Of a DNA stretch of 64,000 bases, positions 30,744 to 40,263 are shown one piece after another. A program made the position numbers and the translations under genes. How positions within the stretch are numbered: the stretch's first letter is position 1; each line of letters starts with the position of its first letter. Under the pieces are notes generated by a model. That model was given only the letters and a program-made list of their open reading frames with translations, was not told the origin of the DNA and ran no database searches. Source of the stretch: Alkalimarinus coralli (GTDB taxonomy: Bacteria > Pseudomonadota > Gammaproteobacteria > Pseudomonadales > Oleiphilaceae); the NCBI RefSeq assembly GCF_023650515.1, contig NZ_CP096016.1, positions 2,194,001 to 2,258,000 on the forward strand, in the 5' to 3' direction.

Positions 30744-30752
30744 ACGTTTCAC

Positions 30753-30782
30753 TCATACTTAGATGCTTTCATACTTAGATGC
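30753..30782. repeat. 14-bp duplication covering the DUF2835 start
   Basis: TCATACTTAGATGC occurs at 30753-30766 and again at 30769-30782 (period 16). The ATG of the second unit is the predicted start of the DUF2835 gene. Confidence 0.85.
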
Positions 30783-31000
30783 AAAAAATATCAATAGATC
30801 TCACTATCTCCGCTGATGAATGGTTAAAAATCTACAGAGGCTCTGCCAGAACAGTCAGCGCAACAAGCAGGGATGGTAGAAGAATTCAGTTTCCTGCGAA
30901 TATTCTCCAACAGTATGTAACTCACTTTGGCATATCCGGGAGTTTTGATATCTATTTCGATGATCAAGGCAAGTTTTCCTCCATAATCAAAACAGCTTAA
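30779..31000 (+). CDS. DUF2835 family protein
   Basis: The 73-residue protein matches the small DUF2835 family: SADEWLKIYRGSARTVSATSRDGRRIQFPANILQQYVTHFGISGSFDIYFDDQGKF in short stretches. Function is unknown. There is no convincing Shine-Dalgarno, and the start codon sits in a duplicated 14-base unit. It follows the transglycosylase by 35 bases in the same direction. Confidence 0.82.
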   Translation: MQKISIDLTISADEWLKIYRGSARTVSATSRDGRRIQFPANILQQYVTHFGISGSFDIYFDDQGKFSSIIKTA

Positions 31001-31445
31001 TCTGCGCCCCATTTAGAGGGCCTTCACTTACAATACACTGAACAAAACGTTGACATAGGCACTTCCTCCTCGGTTAAACGTGACATCAATCACATTTTAC
31101 AAACTAGCCTAATAATTTAAATTTATTTTATTTTTCAGCTAGTTAAGCCATCAACATCCTCATTTATGACCTCATTTCACATTTCATTTACATCACTACA
31201 CGTAACGTAACACAATCGAATAGATAGATTTTTAGACTCTCCCTAATATATGTACACATGTACTAAGTATTTCAAAGCGTAATCACTTGTAACAAAGTGC
31301 AACGGCTAACAATTAGAAGTGCTACTGAGTACTAAACCAGAGACGAATAAAAACTATAACGCTAGAGATCAACACTTAACTTATTAATTATCATTCAAAT
31401 AACAATAAAACCAACTGGTTTTTATGTTGTACCAGGAGATTTAAT
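31001..31445. other. 445-bp leader region of the DUF6160 gene
   Basis: AT-rich and without an ORF. It contains a CRP-like inverted repeat near its upstream end (31079-31094) and an excellent ribosome-binding site just before the gene. The distance from the inverted repeat to the GTG is about 350 bases, implying either a long 5' leader or another promoter. No riboswitch class was recognised. Confidence 0.6.
31076..31097. promoter_or_regulatory. CRP/Vfr-like binding site
   Basis: CGTGA-CATCAA-TCACA differs from the CRP consensus TGTGA-N6-TCACA at one base. It is the only such site noticed in a long leader, upstream of the DUF6160 gene. The assignment rests on the motif alone. Confidence 0.35.
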
Positions 31446-32282
31446 GTGAATAACTTTAAGAAAATTGCTCTAGTTACTGCTATTTCATCAGCACCACTAC
31501 TGGCTCAAGCCGAACTTAAGCCAATGGACGACACGCTGATGTCGGACATTTCCGGTCAGGCAGGTATCACACTGGAAGTAGGTGCCCACGTAGAGTTTGA
31601 TAGCATTGTTTATACTGATACAAAAGAAAACGCGTCCGATACCAAAGGAGGCGGCCAGCTTGCAATTAAAAATATCGCCGTAGGTGGAAGTGACATTTGG
31701 GATCCTGCTGCAAACTCTGGAGCAGGCGGCGTTGTTGCCAGCAGTACCCTTGACGATTTAACGTTTGATATTGATATTAATGACCAAGGCGAGCTTATTG
31801 TCGATATGACAGGCCCTGCCGTTGATTACGGTATTACTCTTGGCAGTGTTGAGCTGCAAAAAGAGAACGGCGATTCTAGCTTTACACTACTAGGTCGATC
31901 AACATTTAAAGGTCAAATTAATAATCTTGATTTAACACTGCACAAAGAAGATAAAACAGCGTTTGGTGGCAGTGCCAGCACAGATGTTCTGCAAGCAAAC
32001 ATCGAGTTTAACATCCAGGATATGGATCTAGATGTCGCATTTTTGGGATTACAGCTCGAAGACGTTGCGGTAAGCGGAGCCGGTGGTGACAAGACTGACT
32101 TTGTTGTAGCCGAAATCGACCTTTATCAAGACAGCGGCAAGATGGTTCTCGGCCTATCTGATGTTGCAATGGATGTAAATATTGGTGCCATTAAGTTTGG
32201 TGGTACTAGCCAATCGATGGGGTCTGTCGACTTAAACAATATGAGAATTACCAACACTACATTTAAATTGTCAGCACACTAG
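31446..32282 (+). CDS. DUF6160 (FilA-like) surface or pilus-associated protein
   Basis: The 278-residue protein has a signal peptide (IALVTAISSAPLLAQA) followed by the family hallmark LKPMDDTLMSDISGQAGITLEVGAHVEF, seen in FilA-like/DUF6160 proteins of Acinetobacter, Marinobacter and relatives. The rest is Asp/Gly/Ser-rich and beta-rich, with repeated patterns such as LDLTLHKED and LDVAFLGLQLEDVAVSG, and lacks cysteine. Family members are linked by genomic context to a surface filament or outer-surface structure; direct function is not established. The start is GTG at 31446 with AGGAG 7 bases upstream; an overlapping ATG leads directly to a stop. A strong terminator follows. Confidence 0.75.
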   Translation: MNNFKKIALVTAISSAPLLAQAELKPMDDTLMSDISGQAGITLEVGAHVEFDSIVYTDTKENASDTKGGGQLAIKNIAVGGSDIWDPAANSGAGGVVASSTLDDLTFDIDINDQGELIVDMTGPAVDYGITLGSVELQKENGDSSFTLLGRSTFKGQINNLDLTLHKEDKTAFGGSASTDVLQANIEFNIQDMDLDVAFLGLQLEDVAVSGAGGDKTDFVVAEIDLYQDSGKMVLGLSDVAMDVNIGAIKFGGTSQSMGSVDLNNMRITNTTFKLSAH

Positions 32283-32300
32283 TTAGCGACAGTTAGAAAA

Positions 32301-32338
32301 AAAAGCCCCCAGCTAATGATTTAGCTGGGGGCTTTTTT
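32301..32338 (+). terminator. Strong bidirectional terminator after DUF6160
   Basis: A 16-bp perfect stem AAAAGCCCCCAGCTAA/TTAGCTGGGGGCTTTT with a 4-base loop is followed by TT on the plus strand and has an A/T tract on the other side. It can serve both DUF6160 (plus) and gdh (minus). Confidence 0.92.
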
Positions 32339-32450
32339 GTGTCATTTTTAAGGCAACACTAAAATAGAAGGAGTGTGATGCAAGCACCCGGCAGGATAAA
32401 ATACCCAGTGCAAACAGCTAATACCCCCTAGCCCCTCATCCTCTATACTC

Positions 32451-32490
32451 TCTTCTACTCTCTTCTACTCTCTTCTACTCTCTTCTACTC
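32451..32490. repeat. 10-bp tandem repeat at the 3' end of gdh
   Basis: TCTTCTACTC is repeated four times without error at 32451-32490, with a degenerate copy before it. The gdh stop codon (32485-32487) lies in the last unit, so the array is the immediate 3' flank of that gene. Confidence 0.93.
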
Positions 32491-35400
32491 TACTTGGTGG
32501 GCAGTACTTTGGGCCAGATCGAGTAGTTCACGCAATGCGACAGAGTACATGGCAAATTCGCTCTCGGTAGAGGTCTTCAACTCAGAAAGCATAACGGACC
32601 AGCGATCAACAAGGTCTCGATGGTAGTCAACCCATATATCCAAGCGCTTTTCTACTTCATCTGGCGCATTCTTCATTCTCAACACACCAACTGTTAATGC
32701 GCGCTGCTGCCAGTCCAGGTCTTCACGGAATGCTTCACGTGCCAGAGCCTGCCAATGAGTTGTCGGCGTAAGAATATTGAGCTGCTGGCCAAACCAGCTC
32801 AGGTCAAGCCTATCCCCCAGCGCATAATAAACATTTGCCACCCGGCTGATAGGCGAACCACTCATATCCTGCGCCTCAATGATACCCAGTGCAGAGTAGA
32901 GATGCCCCGCACCTGCAACCGTCTCCGCAATGTCCTTTGGAACTCCCTCTTGGGTAAGCTGGTTATAAGTATTATCCCAATCGGCTTTTGGGTCGCCTGT
33001 TAGATAGTTTGACAAATTGCTGGATATTTCCTGAATACCCTTGGCAAACTTCTCCATATTCGCCGCAACGTTCAGTTCACTGCGACGGTTTCTCAGCAAC
33101 CAGCGACATGCTCTGCGAATAAGCCGCATAAGTTCGCTCATCATTTTCATTTGAGTATCACTGCTAACCTTATAATCAAGTGACTCAATTTGCTCCCACC
33201 AATACTCCAGTCTGAATGCATCCCTCGCGATAATATAGGCCAGCGCCACAGCAGCAGAAGTCGCGCCGGTTGATTGCCTTAGACGCTCTACAAATGTGAT
33301 CCCCATATGGTTAACCATATCATTTGCAATCTGAGTCGCGATAATTTCGCGGCGCAGCTTATGATTATGGACTTCATTGCCAAACTTCTTGACCAGTTTT
33401 TCCGGGAATACCAATTCAATTTCGTGGGATAGACACTGATCATCAGGTAACGCACTATTGGTAATCAGCTCCTTCAGGTCACCTTTCACGTAGGATATAA
33501 GTACCGATAGCTCTGGTCGTGACAACCCCTGGCCCAATGATTTTCGTTCGGCAATCACCTCATCATCAGGGATAAATTCAAGTGAGCGATTAAGTTTTCC
33601 CGCTGCTTCCATACTATTAATAAGGCGGCGATACTCTTCTACCCGGGTCAGCGAATCAGTGCAGGCGATACTGATCGCCTGAGTCTGGCGATAATTGTTT
33701 TTAAGCACTAGCTCCGCTACATCATCCGTCATTTCAGACAGCATATTATTCCGCTGCTTCTCGGTTAAGTCGCCATTGGCCACTACTTCATTTAGTAGAA
33801 TCTTGATATTAACTTCATGGTCAGAGCAATCCACTCCACCAGCATTATCGATAAAGTCAGTATTAAGTCGCCCCCCCGCTAAACTGAATTCAACGCGGGC
33901 AAGCTGCGTAAAGCCGAGGTTTCCGCCCTCTCCAACAATCTTGGCCCGTATTTCACGACCATCGATGCGCACATTATCATTTGCTTTATCACCTACATCG
34001 TTGTGAGATTCACTGGACGCTTTGAAATATGTTCCAATTCCCCCAATCCAGATCAGGTCTACCTGCGCTTTAAGAATGTGCGATATCAACATATTTGGTG
34101 GCATGCGGTCACAACTGGTGCCGAGCAAAGCCTTCATTTCATTACTAATCGGAATCGATTTGGCAGACCGATTGAAAACACCGCCCCCTTTTGAAATTAG
34201 CTTGCTGTTATAGTCTTCCCATGAAGACCTTGGCATATCAAACAGCCGTTGACGCTCTTCAAAGCTCTTTTCCGGGTCTGGGTTAGGATCAACAAATATA
34301 TGCATATGGTTGAAAGCAGCAACCAACTTGGTATGCCTGGAACGCAGCATACCATTCCCAAATACGTCGCCAGCCATGTCACCAATACCCACCGCCGTAA
34401 AATCCGTCGTATCAGTATTATGCCCCTCTTCACGGAAGAGTCGCTCAACAGAAACCCATGCTCCCCTGGCGGTAATGCCCATTTTCTTGTGGTCATAACC
34501 ATTACTTCCGCCCGATGCAAACGCATCGCCAAGCCAAAAGTTATAATCACTCGAAATCTGGTTGGCAATGTCAGAGAAAGTAGCCGTCCCCTTATCCGCT
34601 GCAACGACCAAATAGTAGTCATCTTCGTCATGCCTAACAACGTGCTCCGGTGGCACCAACTCGCCTTCTATCAGGTTGTCAGTGACATCTAACAGACCAC
34701 GAATAAAAGTCTGATAACAGGCAATCCCCTCCTTCATAAATGCATCCCGGTCTCCGTCTGGCAGCTTTTTAGCAACAAAACCACCCTTTGCCCCGACCGG
34801 AACAATGACCGCATTTTTAACTTGCTGGGCTTTAACCAATCCGAGCACTTCAGTACGGTAGTCTTCATACCTGTCGGACCAGCGCAACCCGCCTCTTGCC
34901 ACTTTTCCGCCACGCAGATGCACCCCTTCAATTCGTGGAGAGTAGACGAATATTTCGAACATAGGGACAGGCAGAGGAATGTCAGGAATCAGCTTAGGAC
35001 TGAATTTAAACGACATGTAAGGCTTTTCTTTGCCGGTAGGTGTCGGCTGGTAATAGTTGGTTCGCAATGTCGCTTTCGTAAGATCGATATACAATCTGAG
35101 AATTTTATCTTCACTCAGGTTGGAGACATTATCCAACCCTTCATTGAAATCAATCTCTATCTTTTCCTGAGCCGCTTTACGCTTAACTTCGCTAGCGTGT
35201 TTGCCAGGAGAGAACCGAGCTTCGAATAACTCAAGTATTTTTCCCGTTAAGTCTACGTGATTCACCAAGGTGTTAGAAATAAAATGCTGACTATTGCTAA
35301 CCCTTATTTGCCTCATATATCGAGCATAAGAGCGCAACATTGCAATCTGGCGCCAGTTCAAATAGGCGGCTAACACTAACCGGTTAAACGGGTCACTTTC

Positions 35401-37341
35401 TGCTTCGCCAGACCAGACTTTTTCAAACAGCTCTTCAAATATCGATCTGACTTTATGAATATCGACGACCTGATTTGAGTAGGTAGAGAGGGTGAAATCG
35501 TGAATCCAGACTCGGTTACCAGTTCGGTCAGTCGTTCCATATGGGTGTTCACCAATAACTCTTAACCCCATATTTTCAAAAATCGGCAGTACATCAGACA
35601 GGGTAACCGGTTGCTCGCCATGAAAAAGCTTGAAATGTATAATTTTCTCATCTTCTTCAAGGGCTCGATAAAAGCTCATTGAAAGCGGTTTACCACCGGA
35701 TATTGCCGCAATATGGTCAATATCTATCACCGCTCGACGAGGAGAAAACGCCTCTTTATAGCTGGAAGTAAACGCATTCTGATATAAATGAATATAGCGG
35801 TTTGCCAGCTCTTCACCATGAGCCTCATATAACGCTTCTGTCAGGCCATCTTGCCAGGATTGCGCAATGGCGATAATTTCGTCTTGCAGCTCGGCAACAT
35901 TGAGTTCCCTGTTTTCAACCGGACTTACTCGTATACTAAACTGGGTTCGAGCCAGTACAGATTCAGAGAAGAAGGTCATAAAATCAATGTCGACGCCATT
36001 TAACGCCTCAACTAAAACCTTCTCCATTTTACGCCGCAAGTCTGTGCTATATATCTCCCTCGGTACATAGACCAAGCAGGAGACGAATCGCCCGTAGGCA
36101 TCCTCTCGCATAAACAGGCGAATTTTACGCCGCTCCTGTACATACAGGATACCCATCGCCACATCATAAAGTTCATCGCTACTAATTTGGAACAACTCAT
36201 CCCTTGGATAAACTGAGAGAATCTGGTCTAACTCTTTACCGCCATAATCAGCAAGGTTTAGCCCGGATCGTTCGATAACTTCGGAGGTTTTACGCCGTAG
36301 CAGCGGTATTTCAGACGGGCGTTCGTTATAGACTTTGGCAGTATAAAGGCCCAGGAATCGCCGCTCGCCTATCACCTCTCCTTTACTGTTGAACTTTTTA
36401 ACCGAGATATAATCCGGATAAGCTGGCCGATGAACCCTGGATCTTTCAGATGACTTCGCAAAGGTGAAGATATCAGGCTTTAGGATATGTTCTTGTGTTC
36501 GCTTGGGCAGATCAGCTAACTTCAGCCTCTGATGGCTTTCGGTATGGCTCTTCATAATCCCTTTCTGTGAATCCTTAACCACTTCAAGAGTAATATCATC
36601 ACCCGATTTATTATAGGCATATTCAACTGACCCCAAAAATGTAAAGTGGTCGGCAACGACCCACTTTATAAACTCTCCCGCCTCCGCAATATCTTCTGCC
36701 GCAATAGATTTAGGTAACTTGCCAAACTCTTTAATTAAGGCTTCTGCGTTATCCCGCATCCCCGGGTAATCTTCGACCGCAACTTTAACTTCTTCAATAA
36801 CCGTTTCGATACCTGATTTCAGTTCTTCCAGGCGCGTTGACTCATTATGGCGGTCAACCTCAATAAACATCAGCGACTCGGTCTTATTGGATTCACCCGT
36901 AGGATCCCTGGGCAATAGCTTTTTCAAATTCCCCGAACGGTCTCTATCCATACCTAAAACGGCATGCTGAATAGAGTGAACCGTTAACTCACGTTCATTA
37001 AGTGCCATGCGGATGGAGTCAACCAAAAAGGGAATGTTCTTGTGCAGTACAGCAATCACTGTATGAGTCGACTGCCACCCGTCTTCTTCCAGGTCGGGAT
37101 TAAATACCCGCACTTTTGGATGCTTTAAATTGTGGTGCTGAATAAATTTCCAGCTGGCTAACACTGCTCCGTAAATATCCGAAAACCGCTTACCTGTTAC
37201 CTCTTCCATGGGCAAACCACCAAAGAACTGAAAGACAAAATCGGTTACTTTTTTTGCTTCCGCCTTGTCCAGCTTCGCTTCAAAGGAATTGGCCAACTCT
37301 TTCAGAAAAACAGCTTTTGAATCGGTTGTAACGTGGTTCAT
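32485..37341 (-). CDS. gdhB: NAD-specific glutamate dehydrogenase, GDH-180 class
   Basis: The 1618-residue enzyme belongs to the large (~180 kDa) NAD-dependent class known from Streptomyces and Pseudomonas, oxidatively deaminating glutamate to 2-oxoglutarate. The N-terminal third carries ACT-like regulatory regions. The catalytic core lies at about 770-1130: LRGGKVARGGLRWSDRYEDYRTEVLGLVKAQQVKNAVIVPVGAKGGFV holds the substrate lysines, and VGIGDMAGDVFGNGMLRS and VGEGGNLGFTQLARVEF the dinucleotide-binding part. The open frame begins at a TTG 5 codons earlier, but GAGGA 8 bases before the ATG at 37341 fixes the start. The gene is divergent from the Bat operon. Confidence 0.95.
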   Translation of the reverse strand: MNHVTTDSKAVFLKELANSFEAKLDKAEAKKVTDFVFQFFGGLPMEEVTGKRFSDIYGAVLASWKFIQHHNLKHPKVRVFNPDLEEDGWQSTHTVIAVLHKNIPFLVDSIRMALNERELTVHSIQHAVLGMDRDRSGNLKKLLPRDPTGESNKTESLMFIEVDRHNESTRLEELKSGIETVIEEVKVAVEDYPGMRDNAEALIKEFGKLPKSIAAEDIAEAGEFIKWVVADHFTFLGSVEYAYNKSGDDITLEVVKDSQKGIMKSHTESHQRLKLADLPKRTQEHILKPDIFTFAKSSERSRVHRPAYPDYISVKKFNSKGEVIGERRFLGLYTAKVYNERPSEIPLLRRKTSEVIERSGLNLADYGGKELDQILSVYPRDELFQISSDELYDVAMGILYVQERRKIRLFMREDAYGRFVSCLVYVPREIYSTDLRRKMEKVLVEALNGVDIDFMTFFSESVLARTQFSIRVSPVENRELNVAELQDEIIAIAQSWQDGLTEALYEAHGEELANRYIHLYQNAFTSSYKEAFSPRRAVIDIDHIAAISGGKPLSMSFYRALEEDEKIIHFKLFHGEQPVTLSDVLPIFENMGLRVIGEHPYGTTDRTGNRVWIHDFTLSTYSNQVVDIHKVRSIFEELFEKVWSGEAESDPFNRLVLAAYLNWRQIAMLRSYARYMRQIRVSNSQHFISNTLVNHVDLTGKILELFEARFSPGKHASEVKRKAAQEKIEIDFNEGLDNVSNLSEDKILRLYIDLTKATLRTNYYQPTPTGKEKPYMSFKFSPKLIPDIPLPVPMFEIFVYSPRIEGVHLRGGKVARGGLRWSDRYEDYRTEVLGLVKAQQVKNAVIVPVGAKGGFVAKKLPDGDRDAFMKEGIACYQTFIRGLLDVTDNLIEGELVPPEHVVRHDEDDYYLVVAADKGTATFSDIANQISSDYNFWLGDAFASGGSNGYDHKKMGITARGAWVSVERLFREEGHNTDTTDFTAVGIGDMAGDVFGNGMLRSRHTKLVAAFNHMHIFVDPNPDPEKSFEERQRLFDMPRSSWEDYNSKLISKGGGVFNRSAKSIPISNEMKALLGTSCDRMPPNMLISHILKAQVDLIWIGGIGTYFKASSESHNDVGDKANDNVRIDGREIRAKIVGEGGNLGFTQLARVEFSLAGGRLNTDFIDNAGGVDCSDHEVNIKILLNEVVANGDLTEKQRNNMLSEMTDDVAELVLKNNYRQTQAISIACTDSLTRVEEYRRLINSMEAAGKLNRSLEFIPDDEVIAERKSLGQGLSRPELSVLISYVKGDLKELITNSALPDDQCLSHEIELVFPEKLVKKFGNEVHNHKLRREIIATQIANDMVNHMGITFVERLRQSTGATSAAVALAYIIARDAFRLEYWWEQIESLDYKVSSDTQMKMMSELMRLIRRACRWLLRNRRSELNVAANMEKFAKGIQEISSNLSNYLTGDPKADWDNTYNQLTQEGVPKDIAETVAGAGHLYSALGIIEAQDMSGSPISRVANVYYALGDRLDLSWFGQQLNILTPTTHWQALAREAFREDLDWQQRALTVGVLRMKNAPDEVEKRLDIWVDYHRDLVDRWSVMLSELKTSTESEFAMYSVALRELLDLAQSTAHQVE

Positions 37342-37617
37342 CCAACTTATCCTCAAATTAGCCCTCCAACAAAATAGGTTGAAGAAGCATCGTATTTACG
37401 GTTTATTATTTGGCACAGAATTTTTAGCATGGAACAAACATAAGATTAAGAATAGTTCATGCTTTGGAAATTGCTTATTGTAGTTTTATCTATTAGGGTA
37501 GCAATCATACAAATAGCGAACTAATTCAGTTACTTTTAGGCATCTATTTAGCATAATTCAAGCAAGTTTTTGCGGTTTTCACTATAACGACAACAGAGAA
37601 AAAAAGAGCTTCGTACC

Positions 37618-38583
37618 ATGCAGCCTCAAAACGCATTCAAATCTCTTAAACAATACCTAAGCCAACACATTATCGGGCAGGAACACTTAGTCAATCGACT
37701 GCTAATAGCGCTGCTAGCCGACGGACACCTACTTGTTGAAGGCGCTCCAGGGCTCGCCAAAACAAAGGCGATTAAAGAGCTTTCCAATATGCTGGAGGGT
37801 AACTTTCAACGCATACAGTTTACACCTGATTTACTACCATCAGATGTCACAGGCACTGAAATATATCGACCCGAAGATGGTCAGTTTCATTTTCAGAAAG
37901 GTCCGATTTTTCATAACCTGGTACTGGCAGATGAAATTAACCGAGCCCCGGCAAAGGTTCAGTCTGCGCTTCTCGAAGCGATGGCGGAACGCCAGGTCAG
38001 CGTCGGTAAACAAACCTTCTCGCTCGACCGTCTGTTTCTGGTTATGGCGACTCAAAACCCAATTGAACAGGAAGGCACCTACCCGTTACCTGAAGCCCAG
38101 CTTGATCGATTTCTTATGCACGTAAAAATTGACTACCCCGATGCAGATGCAGAAAAGTCAATTTTGCGGTTAGCAAGAGAAGAGTATAGTGAACAAGACA
38201 ACATTCAAAGCAGTCTGGACAAGATTTCTCAGGCAGACATATTTGATGCGCGCAGTGCCGTCAATAAGCTCTACATGGCAGACTCAGTTGAAGAGTATAT
38301 TGTGCAACTGATTATTGCGACCCGTCAGCCTGGGCGTTATGGCGATGATCTCAATCGCTGGATCGACTTTGGGGCCAGTCCACGAGGAACCATCTCACTG
38401 GATCGCTGTGCAAAAGCACATGCATGGCTACACGGTAAAGACTTTGTAAGCCCTGACGATGTAAGAGCAGTGATTCATGACACGCTGCGGCATAGGGTTC
38501 TTATTACATTTGAAGCAGAAGCTGAAGGCATCACAACAGATAAAATAATAGACACGCTGGTAGAGCGCGTTCCTGTTGTTTAG
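37618..38583 (+). CDS. MoxR-family AAA+ ATPase
   Basis: The 321-residue ATPase has Walker A VEGAPGLAKTKAI, Walker B LVLADEINRAPAKVQSALLEAM, sensor 1 FLVMATQNPIEQEGTYPLPEAQLDRF and a C-terminal lid (GASPRGTISLDRCAKAHAWL). MoxR ATPases act as chaperones that mature or activate VWA-domain partners. It heads a six-gene plus-strand cluster (MoxR, DUF58, DUF4381, VWA, VWA-TPR, BatD) 20 bases before the DUF58 gene. Confidence 0.95.
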   Translation: MQPQNAFKSLKQYLSQHIIGQEHLVNRLLIALLADGHLLVEGAPGLAKTKAIKELSNMLEGNFQRIQFTPDLLPSDVTGTEIYRPEDGQFHFQKGPIFHNLVLADEINRAPAKVQSALLEAMAERQVSVGKQTFSLDRLFLVMATQNPIEQEGTYPLPEAQLDRFLMHVKIDYPDADAEKSILRLAREEYSEQDNIQSSLDKISQADIFDARSAVNKLYMADSVEEYIVQLIIATRQPGRYGDDLNRWIDFGASPRGTISLDRCAKAHAWLHGKDFVSPDDVRAVIHDTLRHRVLITFEAEAEGITTDKIIDTLVERVPVV

Positions 38584-38603
38584 GCTGATTAAAGGTCGTA
38601 ACC

Positions 38604-39626
38604 ATGCCTCTGTTTAATCGTACAGTCCAAGCTACGTCGTCTCAATCTCCAGCGGTAGAAAAGAGTACTGTCTACTGTAGCGTTAAAGAGCTTATGCTGC
38701 TTCGTTTCGAAGCCATGGCACTAAAAATGCCATCTGCACGACGGTCAGTCAGGCAACAAAGTGGGGTTCATCGATCCCCTTTCAGAGGCCGAGGAATGGA
38801 GTTCTCTGAAGTCCGCTTATATCAACCAGGCGATGATGTCAGAAGTATTGATTGGCGCGTAACAGCAAGAAGACAAAAACCTCATACCAAACTGTTCCAT
38901 GAAGAGCGAGAACGCCCGATTCTGATTATTTGCGATCAGAGTATTTCTCAATTCTTCGGCAGCACGACCACATTTAAATCGGTAAGAGCCGCTCAGTCTG
39001 CAGCGCTTCTGGCATGGATGGCAATAGAAAAAGGCGACCGTGTAGGCGGCATCGTTTTTTCAGACAACGGCCATCATGAATTAAAGCCGGCAAGAAGTCG
39101 AAAAACAGTCATGAGGTTTATCAACATTATCGCAGACTTCAATCAGGCTTTATCCGTTAAAAAAACGGGCCAGCAGGCAAAAATAGATCATCGCCCATCA
39201 CTGCACACCTCATCAGATAAACCTGATCAGCCATTTACGCTTAATGATGCATTGCTCGAAGCACAAAGGATTGCAAAACCAGGCACTTTGATATTCATTC
39301 TAAGTGACTTACTGGACTTTAATAACGCCACGGAGCAGCACATTCAAGTCTTATCAAAGCATAATGATGTTGCCGTAATACGTAATTATGATGCACTTGA
39401 AATCAAGCTGCCGCCCCCTGGCACTTATACAGTAAGTGATGGCGCTAGTATTCGCTCTCTTGATACTCAATCTCCTTCATCACAAGAACAGTACTCAAGA
39501 GAAATTCACGCATTTAATGAGCGACTCAGTAAGGCCATGTCCCGAATGGGCATTCCGTATATTGAGCAGGACACCGTTGTTCCACCTAATACGATTATGC
39601 AGCGGCTCATGAAATTTGTAATTTAG
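38604..39626 (+). CDS. DUF58 domain protein
   Basis: The 340-residue protein has the DUF58 signature YQPGDDVRSIDWRVTARRQKPHTKLFHEERERPILIICDQS at about 70-115 in short stretches, with a VWA-like fold (ILIICDQSISQFFGS, then FILSDLLDF). It always accompanies MoxR ATPases and is thought to be a partner in the Bat system. It has no signal peptide and no membrane helices, so it is probably cytoplasmic. An AGGTCG element precedes the ATG. Confidence 0.93.
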   Translation: MPLFNRTVQATSSQSPAVEKSTVYCSVKELMLLRFEAMALKMPSARRSVRQQSGVHRSPFRGRGMEFSEVRLYQPGDDVRSIDWRVTARRQKPHTKLFHEERERPILIICDQSISQFFGSTTTFKSVRAAQSAALLAWMAIEKGDRVGGIVFSDNGHHELKPARSRKTVMRFINIIADFNQALSVKKTGQQAKIDHRPSLHTSSDKPDQPFTLNDALLEAQRIAKPGTLIFILSDLLDFNNATEQHIQVLSKHNDVAVIRNYDALEIKLPPPGTYTVSDGASIRSLDTQSPSSQEQYSREIHAFNERLSKAMSRMGIPYIEQDTVVPPNTIMQRLMKFVI

Positions 39627-39729
39627 TCATTAGGCACCATCAATTAATAAGCATTGCCAGCTAACAGGTACCGCAAACACTTGGGCACCCTAAGATTAGT
39701 ATTAAGAAATTGAGAAATGGAAAATTAGC

Positions 39730-40263
39730 ATGACTCCTGAAGAACTATTGAGTCAATTAAAAGATATACACGAGCCAGCCGCCATCGGCTTCTGGCCCCC
39801 TGCTCCTGGCTGGTGGGCACTCATTATCACAGTCGTTATTGCTATCGTTTTAGTCGCATACCTGATACGCAGGCACATTCAAAATAATGCCTGGAAGAAA
39901 GAGGCGAACAAAACCATTACCCAGGTTTCTGCACAAGTATCAACACACTCTCATCAGGAGTCTCTCTGTTTGATTAATAAACTCATCAAACGGATTGCAC
40001 ACCATAAACTCAACGACCCGACTATTTCGGCACTCACTGGTCAACAGTGGAAGCAGTTTCTTGAATCCTTTTTAAACGGTGATGAAACACCTAATATGTT
40101 CAACGATAAGCAACTGGCACTGCTATCAGAGGGCCAATATCAGCCAGAGGGTCAATACCGACCAGGGGCCCAATACCAACAAGGTTTTGAAAAAGATAAA
40201 AACTCTACGGCTGAAATAAAGAAGCTAATCAAAACACTGCGTCAATGGATAAAGGAGGCCTGA
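39730..40263 (+). CDS. DUF4381 membrane protein
   Basis: The 177-residue protein has the family N-terminus LLSQLKDIHEPAAIGFWPPAPGWWALIITVVIAIVLVAYLIRRHI in short: a Trp/Pro-rich segment then one membrane helix at about 33-52. The C-terminal cytoplasmic part has LTGQQWKQFLESFL. Near the end, a short QYQPEGQYRPGAQYQQG repeat is unusual. It is found only in MoxR/Bat clusters and has no known activity. Its TGA stop overlaps the ATG of the next gene by one base. Confidence 0.88.
   Translation: MTPEELLSQLKDIHEPAAIGFWPPAPGWWALIITVVIAIVLVAYLIRRHIQNNAWKKEANKTITQVSAQVSTHSHQESLCLINKLIKRIAHHKLNDPTISALTGQQWKQFLESFLNGDETPNMFNDKQLALLSEGQYQPEGQYRPGAQYQQGFEKDKNSTAEIKKLIKTLRQWIKEA

Noticed and set aside
34249-34692. 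147-codon plus-strand frame within gdh
   Set aside because: It lies wholly inside the strongly supported glutamate dehydrogenase catalytic region with no independent support.
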